Shown one piece after another: positions 1 through 4,511 of a stretch of DNA of 7,246 nt. The notes beneath the pieces were generated by a model. The model was given only the letters and a program-made list of their open reading frames with translations. It was not told the DNA's origin and ran no database searches. This DNA comes from an uncultured Pyrinomonas sp. (GTDB taxonomy: Bacteria; Acidobacteriota; Blastocatellia; Pyrinomonadales; Pyrinomonadaceae), in NCBI GenBank assembly GCA_937135995.1, contig CAKZOF010000329.1:1-7246 (forward strand), given 5' to 3'. Numbering within the stretch: position 1 is the stretch's first letter; every line of letters starts with the position of its first letter. The position numbers and the translations under genes were made by a program.

Positions 1-300
1 GGCGCGGTGATCAGTTTCACCACGGGCGATGCGGAGTTGTCGCGACGAGTCGCAGAGGCGACGCAGTTGTTCACCATCGCCGTCAGTTTCGGGTCGGTGA
101 CGTCATCGATCAGCTTGCCGTGTCGCATGTCGCACGCCAGCGTGCCGGAACGTCTGCGGGCGCGACTGGGGCCGCCAGCCGACTTGGTGCGCGTTTCAGT
201 CGGCATCGAGGATGTCGATGACTTGATCGCGGATCTCGACCAAGCCTTTGCCGTTGCGGCGCAAGCGACGGAGCGACGCGCCGTGAGCATTGGAACGTGA
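1..300 (+). CDS. Cystathionine beta-lyase/gamma-synthase family PLP enzyme, C-terminal part (5' truncated by window edge)
   Basis: The reading frame is open from base 1 (GAVISF...) to TGA at 298-300 and gives the last 99 residues of a Cys/Met-metabolism PLP-dependent enzyme. The C-terminal domain hallmarks are visible: SFGSV (residues 29-33), LPCRMSHASVP (39-49), and LVRVSVGIEDVDDLIADLD (62-80). In this family the Arg of LVRxSxGIED (R64 here) binds the substrate carboxylate. The segment SFGSV..SISLPC.MSHASVP with VGIEDVDDLI.DLD resembles plant-type cystathionine beta-lyase more than E. coli MetB or MetC, as I remember those sequences. The likely role is therefore cleavage of cystathionine to homocysteine, pyruvate and ammonia in methionine synthesis. 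Cystathionine gamma-lyase or gamma-synthase cannot be excluded, because the lysine-bearing N-terminal two-thirds lies outside the window. The last ~18 residues (after DQAF) look like an unconserved tail. Confidence 0.85.
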   Translation, partial: GAVISFTTGDAELSRRVAEATQLFTIAVSFGSVTSSISLPCRMSHASVPERLRARLGPPADLVRVSVGIEDVDDLIADLDQAFAVAAQATERRAVSIGT

Positions 301-366
301 GCCGACGAACCGAACGGGGCCCAGGCGGCTACGCCGTGTAGTGATCGGCCGAGGCAGCAGGCGACC

Positions 367-378
367 GGGCACGTGCCC
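367..378. repeat. 12-bp perfect palindrome
   Basis: GGGCACGTGCCC is a perfect palindrome 66 bp downstream of the cystathionine lyase stop codon and directly abutting the next inverted repeat (379-407). It could be a protein-binding site or part of a 3'-end structure. There is no T run to make it an intrinsic terminator. Confidence 0.4.
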
Positions 379-407
379 CTTGTCTGGCACGGCAAGCAGC
401 AGACAAG
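379..407. repeat. 8-bp perfect inverted repeat (hairpin), 13-nt loop
   Basis: CTTGTCTG (379-386) and CAGACAAG (400-407) are exact reverse complements around a 13-nt loop. Together with the adjacent palindrome at 367-378 it may form the 3' end of the upstream lyase transcript. It lacks a U tract, so any termination here would have to be Rho-dependent or processing-related. Confidence 0.4.
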
Positions 408-620
408 CAGACAGGTGTTCAATCGGTTCGACGGTCATGGTTGCTGCTGCCCAGTTGCTTTCCAGCGAAGGCGCGTGCGGTGCCCGCTTGGGAGCATCTC
501 TTTGCGCGCGACTCCTTGTTGCGTGCCTCGCGAAGGCCTGCGACGAGGTTGCTTGGGCGGTGGTGTCGTTCCACCTCGAGTGCGTACAACGCATCTTCTA
601 GCGGTGCACGCGGAGGGACG

Positions 621-649
621 GTGCATCTGGCGGCCGTCCGGCCGCGCAC
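621..649. repeat. GC-rich nested hairpin
   Basis: GCGGCCG (630-636) and CGGCCGC (639-645) are exact reverse complements separated by 2 bases, so the innermost pair must open to form a loop. The stem can extend outward by pairing GTGC (621-624) with GCAC (646-649), leaving a 5-nt bulge on the left. No T run follows. It lies in the middle of the gene-free region. Function unknown. Confidence 0.35.
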
Positions 650-713
650 ATGTGGGAACGGTGCGCCGGTCCGGTTCGTTCTGATGTGGCCTTCTTTCAT
701 CGCGAGGAGTGAC

Positions 714-734
714 GACACACCTTTACCTCGCTGG
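714..734. repeat. 21-bp direct repeat, copy 1
   Basis: The copy begins GACACACCTTT, then A, then CCTCGCTGG. It matches 774-794 at 20 of 21 positions; the only difference is A at 725 versus G at 785. The copies start exactly 60 bp apart, and the sequences around them are not obviously alike. Confidence 0.6.
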
Positions 735-773
735 CAAGCGCACATGATTCTCTTGTTCTAGCGCCACTCTTCA

Positions 774-794
774 GACACACCTTTGCCTCGCTGG
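774..794. repeat. 21-bp direct repeat, copy 2
   Basis: Second copy of the repeat at 714-734, with one mismatch (G at 785). No third copy was seen in the window. The exact 60-bp offset could be chance, or it could reflect an imperfect tandem unit whose remainder has diverged. Confidence 0.6.
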
Positions 795-1062
795 TCTCTT
801 TGCTCTTCGCACGAGCAGCGAAGGCACCGATGCCGATGGGGTGCATCTTTGTTTCTGGGCAGCGAGCAACGGGGCGCATTTTCCGGCGGCGTGCGAAAGG
901 GGGAGGGAGAGATCCTTCGGTCCAGCAGTGGTGCTCGCGCTGACGGCGCGCGGAGGCGTTGATCGTTGCTTTCGCTCTGCGCGCAAGCGCGATGGGGCGC
1001 TGGTCTTTCGGCGTGCGAGGGGTGGGGCTTCGGAGCGGGGTGCGTTGCAGGCGGTCGCGTCG

Positions 1063-1089
1063 CGCGCTCGGGGTGGCCCACCGAGCGCG
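1063..1089 (+). repeat. 9-bp perfect stem-loop upstream of the DGQHR gene
   Basis: CGCGCTCGG (1063-1071) pairs perfectly with CCGAGCGCG (1081-1089) around a 9-nt loop, with a further G-T pair possible at 1062/1090. Only three T residues follow (1090-1092), so it is at best a weak intrinsic terminator. It ends directly before the candidate -35 element at 1091, so it could insulate the DGQHR promoter from upstream transcription or serve as an operator. Confidence 0.45.
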
Positions 1090-1090
1090 T

Positions 1091-1120
1091 TTGCGATCAG
1101 CGGGAGCGATGGTGAATAAT
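1091..1120 (+). promoter_or_regulatory. Candidate sigma-70-type promoter for the DGQHR gene
   Basis: TTGCGA (1091-1096) matches 4 of 6 consensus -35 bases. AATAAT (1115-1120) matches 5 of 6 -10 bases, with an 18-bp spacer, and is an AT-rich patch in GC-rich surroundings. Transcription would begin near 1127, leaving a leader of about 30 nt that contains the AAAGGAG Shine-Dalgarno at 1141-1147. This start point lies downstream of the alternative ATG at 1109 and so favours the ATG at 1157. Confidence 0.4.
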
Positions 1121-1156
1121 TCCTCGTCGGATGTCGAACGAAAGGAGCCAAGAGGC

Positions 1157-2278
1157 ATGCTTGCGACGCAGATCCGGCAGAAAGATGCGGTCTTCTATTT
1201 CGTCGCCTACGCAGCCGAGGACCTTTTGGGCAAAGTGCGGTTCATCAGCCGGTACTACGGCGAGGGCGAGCAGATCGCACCCGAACCGGTGCCGGAGGGC
1301 GACGAGATCGGTCGTTTCATCGCGCGCACGGAGCGGTCGGAGAAGGCTTTTCAGCGGCCGCTTTCGCGCGCGAAGGTGCGCGCCATCAAGAACTTCTACG
1401 AGACAGCGGTGACGCAGCCGCCGATTCCGGGCACGGTGCTGCTCTTTACGAGCGAGAGGCTGCAGTTTGCGCCGATCGGCGCTTACGAGAACGTCGGCGA
1501 CCTGCAGGAGCCGGAGGGCAAGTATCTGATCATCGATGGGCAGCACCGACTGGCGGCGCTAGAGTTCTACTTTCGTGACCGGCCTGAGGAGGCTGGCACG
1601 GTCCACGTGCCGTGCGTGATATTCGACGGGCGGAGCGAGGATTTCGCCGCCGAGATGTTCGTCATCATCAACTCGACGCCGACGCGCATCAACAAGAGCC
1701 ACTTGGTGGACCTATACGAGCGCGTGACGTGGGCGACGCCGGACAAAAAGTTCGCCGCGCGCATCGTCGATCTACTCTATCGCGAAGCGGACAGCCCGCT
1801 GCGCTATCGGATCAACCGTTTGGGCGGGCGCAGTCGGCAGGAGAAGTGGATACTGCAAGCGGAGCTATTCAACGAAGTGCACCGCTGGGTGGCGGCCGAC
1901 TGGACGGCGATCGAGCGGCAGGACGCGCGCGGGGCGGAGCGCTACTACGAGATCGTACGCGACTTCTTCAAAGCGGCCGAGAGGGTGTGGGATCGCGCGT
2001 GGGGCAACGACGGTTACATGGTGACGCGCTCGGTGACGATCAAGGCGATGGTGCGTGTGTGCGCTGATCTAGCGCGCGTGGATGCCGAACCGCCCGAAGG
2101 GCGCGTCCGCCGCTGGGAGGTGCGGCTGGCGCCGTGGGCTGAGTTGCAGCGGGAATTTCGCGCCGAAGGGTTCTACGAGCGTTTCGCCGCCAAGGGGCAG
2201 GTGGAGCGCGTGGCGAAGATCCATCGGCGGCTGGCGAGCGCCGTGGGGTTGGACGGGCGCGTGCGAGCGGCGGAGTAG
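1157..2278 (+). CDS. DGQHR domain-containing protein (DndB-like), orphan
   Basis: This 373-residue protein carries the family signature DGQHR at residues 127-131 inside KYLIIDGQHRLAAL. The second family hallmark follows at 168-186 (FVIINSTPTRINKSHLVDL). The remainder is a charged, mostly helical C-terminal half with no recognised catalytic motif. In DndB, the best-known member, the protein represses the dnd DNA-phosphorothioation genes; similar DGQHR proteins also occur alone, with no settled function. No dnd, dpd or other modification genes are visible nearby, so calling it dndB would be unjustified. The start at 1157 is chosen for AAAGGAG at 1141-1147 (9-nt spacer) and the promoter at 1091-1120; ATG 1109 would add 16 residues. 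The gene sits 44 bp before tsaB on the same strand and may share its transcript. Confidence 0.85.
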   Translation: MLATQIRQKDAVFYFVAYAAEDLLGKVRFISRYYGEGEQIAPEPVPEGDEIGRFIARTERSEKAFQRPLSRAKVRAIKNFYETAVTQPPIPGTVLLFTSERLQFAPIGAYENVGDLQEPEGKYLIIDGQHRLAALEFYFRDRPEEAGTVHVPCVIFDGRSEDFAAEMFVIINSTPTRINKSHLVDLYERVTWATPDKKFAARIVDLLYREADSPLRYRINRLGGRSRQEKWILQAELFNEVHRWVAADWTAIERQDARGAERYYEIVRDFFKAAERVWDRAWGNDGYMVTRSVTIKAMVRVCADLARVDAEPPEGRVRRWEVRLAPWAELQREFRAEGFYERFAAKGQVERVAKIHRRLASAVGLDGRVRAAE

Positions 2279-2322
2279 ATCCGGGCGCTACAGCGTCTGA
2301 TAAGAGGGCGTGACGAATCGAG

Positions 2323-3039
2323 ATGGACGAAACAATTCTGGCCGTGGAGACGGCGACACGCGCGGCCAGCGTTGCCGTGGTGGAAGCGGGGCGCGTGCGG
2401 GCGTGGCGAGCGCTGGGCGAAAGACAGGCGTCGGCGAGCCTGCTTGTGGCAGTGGACGCGGTGTTGCGCGAGGCCGACCGCGGGCTACAGGACGTGGATC
2501 TGTTCGCCGTGGCGGTGGGGCCGGGCAGTTTCACCGGGCTTAGGGCGGGTTTGGCGACGGTGCGGGCGCTGGCACGAGCGACGGGGAAGCGAGCGGCGGG
2601 CGTGCCGACGTTGCACGCAGTGGCTGCAGCCGAAGCGCTGCCCGGAGCGCGCGTGTGCGCGCTTTTGCCGGCGGGAAGGAGCGAACTCTTCTGTCAAGTG
2701 TTGCATGTTGTGGCGGACGGCGTCGAAGAGGAGGAGGCTGCCTGGTACGCGCGCCCGCACGAGCTGTGGGAGCGGGATTGGGGGGATGGGTTGGTCTGGG
2801 CCGGAGAAGGAGCGCGCCTGTGGCGCGAGGAGATCGCGCGTTTGGCGGCGACGCGGGGGCGGCGTTGGCGCGAGGGAGCGAGCGGGGAGGCGGGGGCGTG
2901 GACGCTGGCCCCGGCGGCGGTGGAGTTGGCTTCGGCGGTGGCGCGCTTGGCGCGGCGCGCGGGGCGCGCGGCGCCGCTTTACGTCCGCCCGGCGGACGCG
3001 GAACTCAAGGGGCGTCCGGACGGGCATGGCGTCGCATAA
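2323..3039 (+). CDS. tsaB: tRNA threonylcarbamoyladenosine biosynthesis protein TsaB
   Basis: This 238-residue protein belongs to the TsaB (YeaZ) family, a catalytically inactive ASKHA-fold paralogue of TsaD. With TsaD and TsaE it transfers the threonylcarbamoyl group to A37 of tRNAs that read ANN codons. The N-terminal ILAVETATRAASVAVV (5-20) is the typical first beta-hairpin, and GPGSFTGLRAG (66-76) is the diagnostic loop. The end APLYVRP.DAELKG matches the usual TsaB C-terminus (P-x-Y-x-R). The middle to C-terminal part is divergent, with an acidic stretch (EEEE at 135-138). The start at 2323 gives the expected N-terminus; the only nearby Shine-Dalgarno-like run, AAGAGGG (2302-2308), lies 14 nt away, so initiation may be weak or coupled to the upstream gene. 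The TAA stop lies inside the first GCAT-N4-ATGC site at the rimI junction. Confidence 0.93.
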   Translation: MDETILAVETATRAASVAVVEAGRVRAWRALGERQASASLLVAVDAVLREADRGLQDVDLFAVAVGPGSFTGLRAGLATVRALARATGKRAAGVPTLHAVAAAEALPGARVCALLPAGRSELFCQVLHVVADGVEEEEAAWYARPHELWERDWGDGLVWAGEGARLWREEIARLAATRGRRWREGASGEAGAWTLAPAAVELASAVARLARRAGRAAPLYVRPADAELKGRPDGHGVA

Positions 3040-3070
3040 GAATGCAAAGATAGTCTGCATAATTATGCAA
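3034..3070. promoter_or_regulatory. Paired GCAT-N4-ATGC sites, ARG-box-like operator candidate
   Basis: Two related 14-bp sites lie in an AT-rich island within GC-rich coding DNA: GCATAAGAATGCAA (3034-3047) and GCATAATTATGCAA (3057-3070). They match at 12 of 14 positions and are offset by 23 bp. The second lies within a perfect 14-bp palindrome, TGCATAATTATGCA (3056-3069). That palindrome agrees with the E. coli ARG-box core TGAATAATTATTCA at 12 of 14 positions, and ARG boxes also occur in pairs about 21 bp apart. The pair spans the tsaB stop codon and the rimI ATG at 3065, where it could control rimI and the genes after it. The ArgR assignment is inference from resemblance; another dimeric regulator is equally possible. 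Confidence 0.45.
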
Positions 3071-3538
3071 GACCGACGCCAAAACGCCGCGTGGCGCCTC
3101 GACCGGCCGCAGGAGAGCGACTGGGCGGCGGCGGCGCGGCTCGAACGCGCCGCCAACTTGAGTCCGTGGGGCGAAGTGGCCTACCGGCGCGCGGCGGCGC
3201 ACGGACTCGCGCTAGTGGCGCGCACGGCCGACGGCGAGGTCTGTGGCTTCATCATCGGGCACATCGCCGGCGACACGCTGGAGGTTGACAACCTCGCCGT
3301 GGCCGCCGAGTGGCGGCGGCGCGGCGTGGGAACGGCTCTCATGGCCGCGCTCGGGGCGCAGGCGCGGGCGCGTGGCGCGCGGCGCGTGACGTTGGAGGTG
3401 CGCGCCTCCAACATCGCGGCGCAGAGGTTTTATGAGCGATGCGGGTTGCGGGTAGTGGGGCAGCGCGGCGCGTACTACCGCGAGCCGGTGGAGGATGCGC
3501 TGGTGATGAGCGGCCCGCTCGACGGAGGGCAGACTTGA
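3065..3538 (+). CDS. rimI: Ribosomal-protein-alanine N-acetyltransferase RimI (GNAT family)
   Basis: This 157-residue GNAT protein transfers an acetyl group from acetyl-CoA to a protein N-terminus; in E. coli the substrate is ribosomal protein bS18. Visible features are PWGEVAY near residues 34-40 (the RimI-typical Pro-Trp), VDNLAVAAEWRRRGVGTALM (74-93) with the acetyl-CoA pyrophosphate-binding R-R-x-G-x-G/A loop, and LEVRASNIAAQRFYERCGL (110-128). The end GQRGAYYREPVEDALVM matches the RimI pattern closely. Its position after tsaB is the usual one. The start is uncertain: ATG 3065 gives the normal family length, whereas ATG 3026 would add 13 residues and overlap the tsaB end by 14 bp. Neither has a strong Shine-Dalgarno, although AAGGGG lies at 3007-3012. 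No in-frame start downstream of 3065 keeps the domain intact. Confidence 0.88.
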   Translation: MQDRRQNAAWRLDRPQESDWAAAARLERAANLSPWGEVAYRRAAAHGLALVARTADGEVCGFIIGHIAGDTLEVDNLAVAAEWRRRGVGTALMAALGAQARARGARRVTLEVRASNIAAQRFYERCGLRVVGQRGAYYREPVEDALVMSGPLDGGQT

Positions 3539-3563
3539 TTCGCCGCAGCCTTTGGGCTACCAT
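3535..3563 (+). promoter_or_regulatory. Candidate sigma-70-type promoter for the DUF465 gene
   Basis: TTGATT (3535-3540) and TACCAT (3558-3563) each match 4 of 6 consensus bases with an ideal 17-bp spacer. The -35 element overlaps the rimI stop codon. Initiation near 3570 would give a leader of about 30 nt carrying the strong AGAGGAGG at 3586-3593. It could let the DUF465, psd and pssA genes be transcribed independently of tsaB and rimI. Confidence 0.45.
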
Positions 3564-3599
3564 CGGCGCCGAAGCCCTAGACCACAGAGGAGGCTGCTG

Positions 3600-3836
3600 A
3601 TGGACAAGACGGAGCGTCTACGAGAGCACTTGATGATGGTCGATCCGGAGTTTCGCGAACTGGCTCGCGAGCACAAGCGGTACGAGGAGCGTTTGAGCGA
3701 ACTGGCGTCGCTCGCCTATCCGAGCGACGAGGAGCAGCTCGAGGAGATCACGTTGAAGAAGAAGAAGTTGGCCGTCAAGGACCAGATGCAAGCGATCATG
3801 TTGCGCTACCAGAAGGCCAACGAACGGGCGCACTAG
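3600..3836 (+). CDS. DUF465 (YdcH-like) small coiled-coil protein
   Basis: This 78-residue, highly charged, helical protein matches the DUF465/YdcH family. The family pattern of about 70-80 residues is present: L..HL...DPEFREL..EH..YE.RL..L near residues 7-37, a short loop at AYPSDEEQ, then a lysine-rich second helix (EITLKKKKLAVKDQMQAIM, 47-65). Members are thought to form helical hairpins or coiled coils and have no assigned enzymatic role; none should be inferred here. The start is well supported: AGAGGAGG at 3586-3593 lies 6 nt before ATG 3600, the strongest ribosome-binding site in the window, suggesting high expression. It is preceded by its own candidate promoter at 3535-3563 and followed by psd after a short gap. 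Confidence 0.88.
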   Translation: MDKTERLREHLMMVDPEFRELAREHKRYEERLSELASLAYPSDEEQLEEITLKKKKLAVKDQMQAIMLRYQKANERAH

Positions 3837-3865
3837 AGGGTTGGTTGCGCCGGACGGAGTTCAGC

Positions 3866-3908
3866 GAGGAGTGGACGGGGGTTGCCGAGGGTGCGCCCCC
3901 GTTTCGGT
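3866..3908 (+). promoter_or_regulatory. Shine-Dalgarno plus hairpin in the psd leader
   Basis: GAGGAG (3866-3871) lies 37 nt before the psd ATG at 3909. Between them is a perfect 7-bp stem, ACGGGGG (3875-3881) with CCCCCGT (3896-3902), around a 14-nt loop; two more G-U pairs are possible outside. If the 7-bp stem folds, 3 nt on the left and 6 nt on the right remain, an effective spacing of 9 nt from GAGGAG to ATG. The same hairpin, followed only by TTT, could instead be a weak terminator behind the DUF465 gene. The alternative starts TTG 3882 and GTG 3891 lie in the loop. Confidence 0.4.
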
Positions 3909-4511
3909 ATGGTAGCGAGAGAGGGTTGGCCATTTATCATCGCCCCTTTGGGGGGGGCAGCGCTTGGGCTGGCGTTGGGCGCGCCGTTGTTGGCCGCGGG
4001 TGCGGTGTTGCTGAGCGGGGCAATGGCCTTTTTTTTCCGCGACCCTGAACGCCATCCGCCGGCGGACCCGCGCGCCGTGGTGGCGCCGGCCGACGGGCGC
4101 GTGGTGCGCGTCGAGCGCACACCTGAAGGGACCAGCATCAGTATCTTCCTGTCGATCTTGGACGTACACATCAACCGTGCGCCGGTGGGCGGGCGCGTGG
4201 TGGCGCGGCGCCACACGCCCGGGCGATTTGTGATCGCGACGCGCGACGAAGCGAGCACGGTGAACGAGCGAAACGAGCTGGTGATCGACGACGGCTCGCG
4301 TCTGATAACGTGTAGACAGGTTGCTGGCGTCGTCGCCCGCCGTATTGTTTGCTGGAAACAGGTTGGCGACCCCGTGGCGCGCGGCGAGCGCATTGGCTTG
4401 ATCCGTTTTGGCTCGCGCACGGATCTGCTGCTACCGTCGGAGGTGGAGGTGACGGTGGCGGTGGGCGACCGCGTGCGCGGCGGCGAGACGGTGGTCGGGA
4501 GGATGCCATGA
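3909..4511 (+). CDS. psd: Phosphatidylserine decarboxylase proenzyme, short archaeal-type
   Basis: This 200-residue proenzyme converts phosphatidylserine to phosphatidylethanolamine at the inner membrane. Residues about 8-44 form one or two membrane segments (FIIAPLGGAALGLALG, then LLAAGAVLLSGAMAFFF), followed by FRDPER. Catalytic landmarks are D62 in VAPADGR, H87 in DVHINRAP, and RFGSRTD, where self-cleavage at G168-S169 would yield the pyruvoyl group on the small subunit. Length and the RFGSR.D motif fit the short (archaeal-type, PSD-A) branch. NERNELVIDDG is also typical. The start is ambiguous: ATG 3909 gives MVAREGWPF, close to family N-termini, whereas TTG 3882 has GAGGAG 10 nt upstream and adds 9 residues, and GTG 3891 adds 6. 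The gene carries G8 and T8 tracts early on. Its TGA overlaps the pssA ATG (ATGA), so translation is probably coupled. Confidence 0.92.
   Translation: MVAREGWPFIIAPLGGAALGLALGAPLLAAGAVLLSGAMAFFFRDPERHPPADPRAVVAPADGRVVRVERTPEGTSISIFLSILDVHINRAPVGGRVVARRHTPGRFVIATRDEASTVNERNELVIDDGSRLITCRQVAGVVARRIVCWKQVGDPVARGERIGLIRFGSRTDLLLPSEVEVTVAVGDRVRGGETVVGRMP
3950..3957 (+). repeat. G8 homopolymer in psd
   Basis: Eight consecutive G residues lie in codons Leu-Gly-Gly-Ala of the first membrane segment of Psd. Gain or loss of one base would shift the frame about 15 codons after the ATG, making it a possible slippage site as well as a sequencing risk. Confidence 0.7.
4029..4036 (+). repeat. T8 homopolymer in psd
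   Basis: Eight consecutive T residues encode the start of Phe-Phe-Phe just before the RDPER motif of Psd. The frame is intact at this length. Such a run in GC-rich coding DNA can cause polymerase slippage. Confidence 0.7.

Larger units (their letters stand above)
301..1156. other. Long intergenic region without a supported gene
   Basis: No frame on either strand gives a recognisable protein. The open frames here translate to Arg/Ser/Ala/Pro-rich strings with no known motif and no convincing Shine-Dalgarno, as expected of chance open frames in GC-rich DNA. The region does hold structure: a 12-bp palindrome (367-378), an 8-bp inverted repeat (379-407), a nested GC-rich hairpin (621-649), two copies of a 21-bp direct repeat (714-734 and 774-794), a 9-bp stem (1063-1089) and a candidate promoter (1091-1120). 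The stretch from about 690 to 830 is richer in T and C runs than the flanking genes. It could be the decayed remains of a gene, an array of regulatory or small-RNA elements, or ordinary spacer. I cannot decide between these from one sequence. Confidence 0.6.

Noticed and set aside
290..761. Several overlapping plus-strand open frames of about 100 codons
   Set aside because: They overlap one another in different frames, have no convincing ribosome-binding site, and resemble no known protein.
959..1156. N-terminal extension of the DGQHR gene to an upstream start
   Set aside because: The extra 66 residues are Arg-rich with no family similarity. They cover the hairpin and candidate promoter, whereas ATG 1157 has a strong Shine-Dalgarno at 9 nt.
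697..1158. Minus-strand open frame of 153 codons in the gene-free region
   Set aside because: It has no recognisable domain and biased Arg/Ala/Pro composition, and it reads through both repeat copies and the hairpin. It is most likely a chance open frame.
2372..3025. Long open frame continuous with rimI through tsaB
   Set aside because: It is the shadow frame of tsaB: its translation is Arg/Trp/Cys-rich without motifs, and the GNAT domain begins only after 3065.
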